DNA from: Gammaproteobacteria bacterium
Lineage (GTDB): Bacteria > Pseudomonadota > Gammaproteobacteria > Burkholderiales > Burkholderiaceae_E
Direction: 5' to 3'
NCBI GenBank assembly: GCA_030425615.1
Contig: JAUIAI010000146.1
Span: 1 to 6,629, forward strand
DNA: 6,629 nt
The position numbers and the translations under genes are program-made. Position 1 is the first letter of the stretch. Each line of letters opens with the position of its first letter. Below are positions 1 through 6,423 of the stretch, piece after piece. The notes below the pieces were generated by a model that was not told where the DNA came from, did not search any database, and was given only the letters and a program-made list of their open reading frames with translations.

Positions 1-108
1 CACGGACCCTGCCGCAGGCGGCTCGATCACGACGGCGGGCTGCGCGGCCGGTGCCGCGCCCGAAAGCGCTATCGACAGGCCGGCCGTGACGAGCTTCCAG
101 ATCTGCAT
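1..108 (-). CDS. Exported protein, N-terminal fragment (window edge)
   Basis: This is the first 36 codons of a gene that runs off the low-coordinate edge. The start is ATG at 108, preceded by AGGAG at 116-120 with a 7-nt gap, a strong ribosome binding site. The peptide begins MQIWKLVTAGLSIALSG and continues with an Ala/Pro-rich stretch (APAAQPA), which reads as a Sec signal peptide with likely cleavage near residues 19-22. The gene starts 34 nt after the stop of the molybdopterin-binding subunit, so it is probably in the same transcript. In related clusters the gene after a Tat-targeted molybdenum hydroxylase is often a multihaem c-type cytochrome taking its electrons. That is context only: no CXXCH motif lies within the visible 36 residues, and other periplasmic proteins are equally possible. 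Confidence 0.7.
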   Translation of the reverse strand, partial: MQIWKLVTAGLSIALSGAAPAAQPAVVIEPPAAGSV

Positions 109-142
109 CCCTTCTCTCCTGCGTGACGGCATGGCCCGACCT

Positions 143-2395
143 TCAGACGAAGTCGACGTGCTTGTTCAGCGGCAGCTCGCGGATGCGTTGCCCGGTGGCC
201 GCGAAGATCGCGTTGGCCAGCGCCGGCGCGGCCGGGGGAACGCCCGGCTCACCGATCCCGCGAACGGACTTGCCGTTGGTGAGTGCCCTCACCTCGATGG
301 CCGGCGACTGGTAGAGCCGCATGCCTTCGTAGGCATGGAAGTTGTTCTGCTGCGGCACCTGACCGGCGTACGTGAGCTCGCAGTTCATGGCATGACCGAG
401 ACCGAAGATGACGCCTCCGAAGACCTGTGCTTCCAGATTGACCGGGTCCAGCACACGGCCGACCTCGACGGCGACGAAGACCTTGTCGATGCGGATGCCG
501 CGGCCGGTGTCCGTCACTTCCACGATCTGCGCACCGGGCACGCCGAACGACAGGCAGAACGCGACGCCGCGGCCGCGCTTGCCGCCCGGCGAGGGCCCGG
601 ACCAGCCGGCCATGTCCCCGACCGCCTCGAGGACCTTGCGCGAAGGCTCGTGCATGCAGAGGCGGATCCGTTCGGCCAGCGGATCGGCGCCGGCGGCGTG
701 AATCAGTTCGTCCAGGAAGCTCTCGTGATAGAACGCGTTGCCCGACGCGCCGACCGAGCGCCAGGACGACACCGGCACCATGGAAGGTGCGCGGTATCCG
801 GTGACCCGGTAGTTGGGGATCGCGAACGGCTGATCCCAGGACCCGGTGGTGATCGTCGCATCCGGCCCCGGGATGGTCATGCCGGTGAGACGGCCGAACC
901 ACTCCGGAACCATGGCCGACTGGCTCACCGCCAGATCGAAGGTCTCCACCCGGCCACCCGAGACCCGACCCCGGCCACGGGCCACGGAGGCCGGGCGCGG
1001 GTAATCGTGGGTCATGTCCTCCTCGCGGCTCCAGGTCATCTTCAGCGGGGTGCCCTTCACCGCCATGGCCAGCTCGACCGCCTGCTGCACGTGCGTGCCT
1101 TCGAGCCGGTGACCGAAACTGCCGCCCATGGGCTGTGCGTAGACGAAGACCTTGTCCTTATCGATGCCGGCGATCCCGGCCGCGTGATCGCGCACGAACA
1201 GGGGAATCTGCGTGCCGGTCCAGATCTCCACCCGGTCGTCACCGACGCGCACGACGGCGTTCATGGGTTCGAGCGGCGCATGGGCGAGGAACGGGACCCG
1301 GTAGCCGGCCTCGACGACCTGGCCGCCCTGCAGCGCCGCCTCGACGTCGCCGTCGTCGCGCTGCCGGTGGTCGTAGTGGTCTTCGTTGTCCAGCGCCGCC
1401 TCCAGCGCGGCGAAGATGCCTTCCGAATTCTCCGGATAGGCCGCCTCCCCCCAGACGATCTCGATCGCCTCGGCGGCCCGAAACGCCCGCCAGGTGTTGT
1501 CGGCGATGACCCCCACCCCGTGGCTCACCGGCACGACCTGGCGGACCCCGCGCATGGCCTGGGCGGCCGTCGCGTCGTAACGCTCCACGGCGCCGCCCCG
1601 ACGCGGATTCGCGCGAACGGTGGCGTGGAGCATGCCGTCGAAGCGCAGATCGATGCCGTACTTCTCGGTTCCGGTGCACTTGGCCACCATGTCCAGACGC
1701 CTGAGATCCGGCTTGCCGAGAATGCGCCACTGGGCCGGGTCACGCAGCACGACGTCCTGCACCGGTTCGATACCGGCGGCGTCCGCGGCCAGATCGGTAT
1801 AGGCGATCCGCCCGCCGTCCGGAAGGATGACGGCGCCGTCCCCGGTTCTCAGTTCCTGACGATCCACGCCCGTGCGCCGGGCCGCCGCCTCCTTGAGCGT
1901 CTCCCGGGCCACCGCGCCCGCCATGCGCAGGCGCTCGTAGCTGTCGGGAACGGTGGTGGAGCCGCCGGTCAGTTGCAGCGCGAAGAGCTTGGCCGGCACG
2001 GACATGAACCGGCGCGTCGCATTCGCCAACGTTCCTTCGTCGTAGGCCGGAAACGGCGTGCCCTCGCCCAGTACCGCGCCGTTGTAGTACGCCGGGCCCG
2101 GCAGGCCCGGCGAGATCGTGGCGGTCGCCGGGTCGATGTCCAGTTCCTCGGCGATCAGGCAGGCCTGGATGGAGTACGCCCCCTGTCCTTTGTCCGCGCG
2201 GGGCGTGATCAACGTGATGCCTTCTGCATCGATCTTCACGTAGGGGGTGATCGCGGCTTCCCCGGGCGCCAGGTCGTCCAGCAGCGGGTTATCCACCGGC
2301 CTGACCGCCCGGTAGACCCCGAACGCGACGCCGCCCGCGACCGCGACACCCCCGATGAGGAACGCGCGACGCGTGACTGTTCCGAGGCGGCTCAT
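143..2395 (-). CDS. Tat-exported molybdopterin-binding subunit of a xanthine oxidase-family hydroxylase (IorB-like)
   Basis: This 750-residue protein is the catalytic subunit of a molybdenum hydroxylase, which inserts water-derived oxygen into an aldehyde or N-heterocycle. The N-terminus carries a twin-arginine signal (TRRAFLIGG, residues 8-16, then a hydrophobic stretch to about 26), pointing to export as a folded, cofactor-loaded complex. Family marks are visible: FLAHAPLEPMNA (369-380), the pterin-contacting GGSFGHR (424-430), SWRSVGASGNAFYHESFLDE (544-563), and GIGEPGVPPAAPALANAIFA (713-732), whose Glu716 is the expected catalytic base. Length is close to the roughly 750-780 residues usual for IorB-type subunits. 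The ATG at 2395 follows the stop of the [2Fe-2S] subunit by 3 nt, with GGGAGGG just upstream, so the two are translationally linked. Substrate cannot be read from sequence; isoquinoline, nicotinate-like rings and aldehydes are all possible. The cofactor is probably molybdopterin cytosine dinucleotide, from family knowledge. Confidence 0.93.
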   Translation of the reverse strand: MSRLGTVTRRAFLIGGVAVAGGVAFGVYRAVRPVDNPLLDDLAPGEAAITPYVKIDAEGITLITPRADKGQGAYSIQACLIAEELDIDPATATISPGLPGPAYYNGAVLGEGTPFPAYDEGTLANATRRFMSVPAKLFALQLTGGSTTVPDSYERLRMAGAVARETLKEAAARRTGVDRQELRTGDGAVILPDGGRIAYTDLAADAAGIEPVQDVVLRDPAQWRILGKPDLRRLDMVAKCTGTEKYGIDLRFDGMLHATVRANPRRGGAVERYDATAAQAMRGVRQVVPVSHGVGVIADNTWRAFRAAEAIEIVWGEAAYPENSEGIFAALEAALDNEDHYDHRQRDDGDVEAALQGGQVVEAGYRVPFLAHAPLEPMNAVVRVGDDRVEIWTGTQIPLFVRDHAAGIAGIDKDKVFVYAQPMGGSFGHRLEGTHVQQAVELAMAVKGTPLKMTWSREEDMTHDYPRPASVARGRGRVSGGRVETFDLAVSQSAMVPEWFGRLTGMTIPGPDATITTGSWDQPFAIPNYRVTGYRAPSMVPVSSWRSVGASGNAFYHESFLDELIHAAGADPLAERIRLCMHEPSRKVLEAVGDMAGWSGPSPGGKRGRGVAFCLSFGVPGAQIVEVTDTGRGIRIDKVFVAVEVGRVLDPVNLEAQVFGGVIFGLGHAMNCELTYAGQVPQQNNFHAYEGMRLYQSPAIEVRALTNGKSVRGIGEPGVPPAAPALANAIFAATGQRIRELPLNKHVDFV

Positions 2396-2398
2396 GGG

Positions 2399-2860
2399 TC
2401 AGCCCTCCCGCAATGCCGCGGCCGCTGCGTGAATCGCGGTGCGGATGCGCGGATAGGTGCCGCACCGGCACAGATTGCCGGACATGGCGGCATCGATCTG
2501 CGCGTCGGTCGGCGCCGGGTTGAACGCCAGCAGCCTGGCCGCCTGCATGATCTGGCCGGACTGGCAGTAGCCGCACTGGGCGACCTGATGCTCGATCCAG
2601 GCCGCCTGCACGGCATGCGGCACCTCCGGCGACCCCAGGCCCTCGATGGTCACGACGTTGGCGCCGGCCGAGTCACCGGCCCTGACCTGACACGAGCGAA
2701 CCGCCACGCCATTCATGTCCACGGTGCAGGCGCCACACTGGGCGATGCCGCAACCGTACTTGGGGCCGGTGATGCCGAGCTCGTCGCGCAGCACCCAGAG
2801 CAGTGGCATGTCGTCTTCGACATCCACCTCGTGAACGGTGCCGTTGACCGTCAGTTGCAT
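2399..2860 (-). CDS. [2Fe-2S] subunit of a molybdenum hydroxylase (IorA-like)
   Basis: This 153-residue protein carries electrons from the molybdenum site of its partner to an external acceptor. The N-terminal plant-ferredoxin-like domain has the cluster ligands Cys37, Cys42, Cys45 and Cys57 (YGCGIAQCGACTVD, then VRSC). The C-terminal helical domain holds the second cluster through Cys96 and Cys99 (QCGYCQSG) and Cys131 and Cys133 (LCRCGTY). All eight ligands are present and length is normal for the family. There is no signal peptide; family knowledge suggests it is carried through the Tat pathway bound to the large subunit. The ATG at 2860 has GGAG at 2868-2871 with a 7-nt gap. The gene lies 117 nt after the hydrolase stop and 3 nt before the large subunit. 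No FAD-binding subunit is encoded beside it, as in the two-subunit IorAB type. Confidence 0.94.
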   Translation of the reverse strand: MQLTVNGTVHEVDVEDDMPLLWVLRDELGITGPKYGCGIAQCGACTVDMNGVAVRSCQVRAGDSAGANVVTIEGLGSPEVPHAVQAAWIEHQVAQCGYCQSGQIMQAARLLAFNPAPTDAQIDAAMSGNLCRCGTYPRIRTAIHAAAAALREG

Positions 2861-2887
2861 GATTTCTCTCCGTCCGGACTTCCAGAC

Positions 2888-2977
2888 TTAGCGCGCGAAC
2901 CGATCCCAGTGCGCGAACCGATCCCAGTGCGGGAACCGACCCCAGTGCGTGAACGGGCCCTGGCCCGCGAACCCACT
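2888..2977 (-). other. Open-frame extension beyond the hydrolase amber stop
   Basis: Past the TAG at 2978-2980 the hydrolase frame stays open for 29 codons and ends in TAA at 2888-2890. Beyond an initial SGFAG, the extension is built from the 18-bp repeats and reads as copies of QGPFTH, WGRFPH and WDRFAH, an aromatic and basic tail. It is either a lost C-terminal tail, a stretch reached by occasional amber readthrough, or a by-product of a repeat whose length is a multiple of three. The sequence alone does not decide. An 18-bp repeat keeps whatever frame it starts in, so openness by itself is weak evidence for coding. Confidence 0.4.
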
Positions 2978-3000
2978 CTAGTGCGCGAACCGCCCCTGGC
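2893..3000. repeat. Six 18-bp tandem repeats spanning the hydrolase 3' end
   Basis: Six units of exactly 18 bp start at 2893, 2911, 2929, 2947, 2965 and 2983. Units 1 and 2 are identical (GCGCGAACCGATCCCAGT on the plus strand). Unit 3 differs from them at 2 positions, units 5 and 6 at 5 each and unit 4 at 7. Units 4 and 6 share the ending CCCTGGC, which hints at an older 36-bp period. The array begins inside the last codons of the hydrolase gene and runs into the spacer before the [2Fe-2S] subunit. On the minus strand, in the hydrolase frame, each unit codes for six residues of the pattern (W/Q)(D/G)RFAH. There are no spacers, so this is not a CRISPR array. A 5-bp stem (CGGGC/GCCCG) lies at 2954-2967, with no T-run after it. 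Confidence 0.9.
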
Positions 3001-3724
3001 GCAGGAAGGTGATCGTCTGTTCCATCACCTCGTCGTCGTAGCGCATGAGCGAATGACTGCTGTCGACGATGACGAAATCCGTCATGCCCTCCAGCCGGGC
3101 GGCCTCCACCGACACCAGACCGTCGTCGTCTCCCGGCAGGAAGGCATCGTTGCGGCCAGAGCCGGAGACCCCCGCGATGACGCCCACCGGATAGTACGGC
3201 GGCTCGAGCGTGCTCGGCAGACTGTCCTCGTCCGTGCCCAGGGCCAGTGCCGTGGGCCCCGCCAGTCGCATCCACCAACGGTCCCGAAACCGGTCGACGA
3301 TCTCGGTGCCCTGGTTGGGTGTGCCGATGAGCACCACCCGGCCGAGCTGCGGCACCTCGTGACGCTGCAGGTAGGCCCGGATCAGCAGGCCGCCCAGCGA
3401 ATGGCCCACGAAGTGCAGCGTTCCGTCCACCGCTTCGCAACACGCCCGGATCTGCCTCTCGACCGTCTCGATGATCTGCGCGGGTGTGCGGGTCAGCGAG
3501 CGATACCCGATGGACTCGACCCGGAAACCGGCGCTTTCGAGACGATCCTCCATCCGCCACATGGCGAGCGTGCTGCGACCCAGGCCGTGCAGCAGGACGA
3601 CCGTCGGTTGGGGCGACGCGCCCGCCGCCGAGGCCGGCAGCGGCCGCACCAGCACGGCGACCACGAGCACGGCCGCCACCCAGCCCGTACGGGGCGTGAA
3701 CCAGGCGATCCAGGCACGGAGCAT
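2978..3724 (-). CDS. Secreted alpha/beta hydrolase (lipase/esterase-like)
   Basis: This 248-residue serine hydrolase is probably exported, acting on an ester or lipid-like substrate that cannot be named. Residues 15-26 are a hydrophobic core followed by PASA-A, a likely signal-peptidase site near 33. The oxyanion motif is VVLLHGLG (His46-Gly47), and the nucleophile elbow GHSLGG places Ser109. Asp199-Asp201 (GDDDGLVS) supply the likely acid and His224 (DSSHSLM) the base. GTPNQGTEIVDRF (134-146) is typical of PGAP1- or lipase-like members. I chose ATG at 3724; an in-frame TTG at 3736 would add four residues, and neither has a clear ribosome binding site. The gene starts 19 nt after the aminotransferase stop, suggesting co-transcription. 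The TAG stop lies inside an 18-bp repeat array and the frame continues open to TAA at 2888-2890, so the protein may be a shortened form. Confidence 0.85.
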   Translation of the reverse strand: MLRAWIAWFTPRTGWVAAVLVVAVLVRPLPASAAGASPQPTVVLLHGLGRSTLAMWRMEDRLESAGFRVESIGYRSLTRTPAQIIETVERQIRACCEAVDGTLHFVGHSLGGLLIRAYLQRHEVPQLGRVVLIGTPNQGTEIVDRFRDRWWMRLAGPTALALGTDEDSLPSTLEPPYYPVGVIAGVSGSGRNDAFLPGDDDGLVSVEAARLEGMTDFVIVDSSHSLMRYDDEVMEQTITFLRQGRFAH

Positions 3725-3743
3725 GGCGACGATCAACCCGGGA

Positions 3744-4943
3744 TCACGCGGGCCGCCAGCGCCCGATGTACGCCTGCAGCCGCTCGGCCGCAGCGGCCAG
3801 CGATGCCTCGGACACCCCGTAGCAGAGCCGCATCCAACCTTCGCCGGCGTCGGTGAACGCCACCCCCGGCGCCAGCGCCACCTTCTGCGCCTCGAGTAGC
3901 TCGAGCGCGAAGCGGCGGCTGTCGGTTAGGCCTTCGACCGAGAAGAAAAGGTAGAAGGCCCCCGCTGGCGCGGCGGTGCGCACGTTGGGCAGCTGCGCGA
4001 GCGCGCCGTGGATGAGATCGCGACGGGCCGCGAGGACGCGCGCACTCTCTTCGATGAGCGCATCGCCCTGGTCGATGGCGGTGATGGCCGCGTACTGGAC
4101 GAAGGTCGTGGCACCGGTGGTGCCGTACTGCAGCAGGTTGTCCCAGACCTGGCCCAGCGACGGCGGCGCGACGACCCAGCCGCAGCGCCATCCGGTCATG
4201 GACCAGTTCTTTGAGAAGGTGTTGGTGATCATGACCCGGTCTTCGGGTTCGATCCGGGTGACGAACGACGGCGCGAACGGGCTGCCGTCGTAAACCATTC
4301 GCCCGTAGACCTCGTCGGAAATGATCCAGAGGCCCCGCTCGCGCGCGAACGCGAGGATCTGGTCGAGTTCGTCGTCGCTGAGCGTGGCGCCGGTGGGGTT
4401 GCCCGGGGAGTTGACGAACAAGACCCGGGTGCGCGGGGTGACGGCGTCGAAGTAGCGCTGCAGGTCCAGGTGCCATCCGCGCTGAAGATCGAAGGCCATG
4501 GGGACTTCCACCGGCGCCGCACCGGCGATACGGGCCGCCTCGACGATGTTCGGCCATACGGGCACGGGCACGACGACTTCGTCGCCCGGATCGCAGACGG
4601 CCAGCAGCGCCTGCGCCAGCGCCTGCATGCCGCCCACCGTGACGGAGATCCGGTCGGCGCCGATGGATGCGTCGTAGGCGCGCGAGTAGTAGCGGGCAAT
4701 GGCCGCGCGCAGCGCGGGCACGCCTTGCGAGAGCTGATAACCGGTGTGGCCGTCGCGCAGCGCCTGCATGGCGGCTTCCACGATGAACTGTGGCGTGGGC
4801 AGGTCCGACTCCCCCGCCCAGAGATGGATGACGTCGGTGCGGCCGTGCGCCTTGCCGGCGATCTCGATGATGCGGCTGGGCGAGATGGCCTTGACGCGCT
4901 CGGGCAACGCATCGAACGCCGGGCCGGCTGGGGCGGTACTCAC
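3744..4943 (-). CDS. Class I/II PLP-dependent aminotransferase (aspartate aminotransferase-like)
   Basis: This 399-residue cytosolic enzyme moves an amino group between an amino acid and a 2-oxoacid. All expected fold-type I residues are present, numbered from the GTG at 4943: GESD (44-47), GGMQA (104-108), Trp130 stacking on the cofactor, Asn182 in NSPGNPTG, Asp210 and Tyr213 in SDEVYG, the PLP-binding Lys245 in TFSKNWS, Arg253 in TGWRCGW, and the carboxylate-binding Arg372 in WMRLCYG. Length is normal. An in-frame GTG at 4952 would add three residues, but AGGAG at 4952-4956 overlaps that codon and sits 8 nt before the GTG at 4943, so I prefer the latter. The neighbouring amino acid importer fits a role in amino acid use. 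Aspartate, aromatic or branched-chain specificity cannot be told from sequence. Confidence 0.93.
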   Translation of the reverse strand: MSTAPAGPAFDALPERVKAISPSRIIEIAGKAHGRTDVIHLWAGESDLPTPQFIVEAAMQALRDGHTGYQLSQGVPALRAAIARYYSRAYDASIGADRISVTVGGMQALAQALLAVCDPGDEVVVPVPVWPNIVEAARIAGAAPVEVPMAFDLQRGWHLDLQRYFDAVTPRTRVLFVNSPGNPTGATLSDDELDQILAFARERGLWIISDEVYGRMVYDGSPFAPSFVTRIEPEDRVMITNTFSKNWSMTGWRCGWVVAPPSLGQVWDNLLQYGTTGATTFVQYAAITAIDQGDALIEESARVLAARRDLIHGALAQLPNVRTAAPAGAFYLFFSVEGLTDSRRFALELLEAQKVALAPGVAFTDAGEGWMRLCYGVSEASLAAAAERLQAYIGRWRPA

Positions 4944-4951
4944 GGAAGACA

Positions 4952-4956
4952 CTCCT
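4952..4956 (-). promoter_or_regulatory. Ribosome binding site that decides the aminotransferase start
   Basis: AGGAG on the minus strand lies 8 nt before the GTG at 4943 and overlaps the alternative GTG at 4952. This spacing favours the shorter protein. Its first two bases also belong to the 3' arm of a possible stem-loop. Confidence 0.6.
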
Positions 4957-4992
4957 GTCGCTTCGCCCTGGGCGGGCGGGAAAACGCGACAG
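4955..4992 (-). promoter_or_regulatory. Possible leader stem-loop touching the aminotransferase ribosome binding site
   Basis: A perfect 7-bp inverted repeat, CTGTCGC at 4986-4992 and GCGACAG at 4955-4961 on the minus strand, encloses 24 nt. Inside it TTC/GAA and GCCC/GGGC can pair further with small bulges, leaving a GCCCA loop. The 3' arm includes the first two bases of the AGGAG ribosome binding site. If it forms in the RNA it could lower translation initiation; alternatively the repeat could be a protein-binding site in DNA. GC-rich sequence makes chance stems common, so this is a candidate only. Confidence 0.35.
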
Positions 4993-5012
4993 CTTAGCGC
5001 ATCCCGGTGACG

Positions 5013-5051
5013 GTCCGCACCCCCGGACGAGCGCCCGGCCGGACACCGGCC
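5013..5051 (-). other. Two GC-rich stem-loops after livM
   Basis: Just after the livM stop are GGCCGG-TGT-CCGGCC (5037-5051) and GTCCG-GGGGTG-CGGAC (5013-5028) on the minus strand. Neither is followed directly by a T-run, so they are not standard intrinsic terminators. They could slow RNA decay from the 3' side and set different levels for the transporter and the aminotransferase. A chance origin in GC-rich DNA is also reasonable. Confidence 0.3.
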
Positions 5052-5064
5052 CGCGCACCGTCGA

Positions 5065-6423
5065 TCATCGTCGCGTCTTCTCGGGCAGCAGACCGCGCGG
5101 ACTGAAGCGCAGCACGAGCAGTAGCAGCAGGCCCATCATGAGCAGCCGCATGTGCGGCGCGGCGTCCAGCAGATGCAGGCGCAGTGCACTGTCGGCGGCC
5201 AGGCCCGAGGTGACGGTCTCCATGAACCAGAGCCCCACGGGTTCGGCCTCGATCCAGAGGAACCAGATGAGGAAGCCGCCCAGCACCGCGCCCAGGTTGT
5301 TGCCCGACCCGCCGACGATGACCATCACCCACACCAGGAAGGTGAAGCGCAGCGGGTTGTAGGTCCCGGGCGTGAACTGGCCGTCCAGGGTGACGAGCAT
5401 GGCACCGGCGATGCCGATGACGGCGGACCCGAGGATGAAGACCTCGCGGTGCCGGAAAGTGACGTCCTTGCCCATGGCGGCGGCGGCCGCCTCGTTGTCG
5501 CGGATGGCGCGCATCATCCGCCCCCACGGCGAGCTCAGCGCGCGCTGACAGAGCACGAACAGAATGACGAGCACGACCAGGAAAAGCCCCGTGTAGCAGA
5601 GCTTGACGGCCAGGCTCGAGGCATCGACCACCAGCTGCTGGAGACGGTCGTCGCGCAGGGCCGGTTCCAGGCCGGCCAGCTCGCGCTCGGCCAGGCTCGC
5701 CACCCAGGTGCGAAAGCGCTCGCTCGCCTGCAGGTCGATCTCGTACGGAACGGGCCGGTCCAGCCCGGTGACGTTCTTGACCCCGCGGGTGAGCCAGTCT
5801 TCGTTCTTGAGGATCGCGATGACGATCTCGGAGATGCCCAGCGTGGCAATGGCCAGGTAGTCCGAGCGCAGGCCGAGCGCGATGCGGCCGATGAGCCACG
5901 CGCCGGCGGCGGCGACCGCACCGCCGATGATCCAGGAGAAGATGATCGGCAGGCCCAGGCCGCCGAGGAAGCCCGTGCGCGCGGGATCCACCGCCTCGAT
6001 GGCCTCGACCGCCGGGTCGAAGAAGAAGCGGTAGGCCGCGAAACCGGCGAGCACGATGACCGCGGTGAGCCAGTTGCGCGCCCGGCCCGGCGCTACGCGC
6101 GAGCGCAGCCAGAGCACCGCGCCCACGGTGACGGCCACCGCCAGTACGGCCACGAGCAGGCGCACGCCGCCCGCCGACCAGGCCTCGCCCACCGGCGACA
6201 CTGACACAAGCACGGCCGAGATGCCGCCCAGCGCCGCGAAACCCATGACTCCGGCGTTGAACAGACCGGCATAGCCCCACTGGATGTTCAGGCCGAGCGC
6301 CATGACGGCCGACACCAGCCCCAGGTTCAGGATCGCCAGCGCCACCGACCACGACTGACCCATGCCGACCACGGCGATCAGCGCCGCCATGATCAGGACG
6401 AGGATGGGCGCACGCATGCTCAT
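5065..6423 (-). CDS. livM: Branched-chain amino acid ABC transporter permease, LivM type
   Basis: This 452-residue inner-membrane protein pairs with LivH to form the channel of a hydrophobic amino acid importer. Hydrophobic segments fall near residues 6-20, 26-45, 52-73, 87-105, 118-134, 158-180, 187-205, 274-292, 327-345, 361-390 and 425-439. Family marks include LGLNIQWGYAGLFNAG (43-58), RSDYLAIATLGISEI (186-200), the ATPase-coupling loop GRMMRAIRDNEAAAAAMGKD (301-320), GGSGNNLGAVLGG (371-383) and the C-terminal FSPRGLLPE (440-448). It is somewhat longer than the roughly 425-residue E. coli LivM, with polar stretches at about 207-272 and 391-424. The ATG at 6423 overlaps the upstream permease stop as ATGA, with GGGAGGG just upstream. 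Exact substrate is unknown; relatives carry leucine-type amino acids, amides or other small polar compounds. Confidence 0.92.
   Translation of the reverse strand: MSMRAPILVLIMAALIAVVGMGQSWSVALAILNLGLVSAVMALGLNIQWGYAGLFNAGVMGFAALGGISAVLVSVSPVGEAWSAGGVRLLVAVLAVAVTVGAVLWLRSRVAPGRARNWLTAVIVLAGFAAYRFFFDPAVEAIEAVDPARTGFLGGLGLPIIFSWIIGGAVAAAGAWLIGRIALGLRSDYLAIATLGISEIVIAILKNEDWLTRGVKNVTGLDRPVPYEIDLQASERFRTWVASLAERELAGLEPALRDDRLQQLVVDASSLAVKLCYTGLFLVVLVILFVLCQRALSSPWGRMMRAIRDNEAAAAAMGKDVTFRHREVFILGSAVIGIAGAMLVTLDGQFTPGTYNPLRFTFLVWVMVIVGGSGNNLGAVLGGFLIWFLWIEAEPVGLWFMETVTSGLAADSALRLHLLDAAPHMRLLMMGLLLLLVLRFSPRGLLPEKTRR

Noticed and set aside
2954..2967. A short hairpin as an intrinsic terminator after the hydrolase
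   Set aside because: The stem is only 5 bp and no T-run follows on the minus strand.
2893..3000. The tandem repeats as a CRISPR array or operator array
   Set aside because: Units are contiguous without spacers, and the divergence rises toward the hydrolase gene. No promoter-like elements are evident around them, so an operator array has no support.
3725..3736. TTG at 3736 as the hydrolase start
   Set aside because: It adds only four residues before an ATG, has no clear ribosome binding site, and TTG is a less common start. It cannot be fully excluded.
86..3856. A 1256-codon open frame on the plus strand
   Set aside because: It runs antisense across three complete minus-strand genes and their spacers and into a fourth, shows no recognisable domain, and is Arg/His/Asp/Gly-rich as expected for the complement of GC-rich coding DNA. 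The minus-strand genes carry full sets of catalytic or metal-binding residues.
3733..5058. A 441-codon minus-strand open frame overlapping the aminotransferase in another frame
   Set aside because: It is Arg/Ala/Gly-rich without motifs, while the overlapping frame holds every expected aminotransferase residue.
5152..6204. A 350-codon plus-strand open frame opposite livM
   Set aside because: It is antisense to a clear permease gene, strongly hydrophilic and low in complexity, with no known family pattern.
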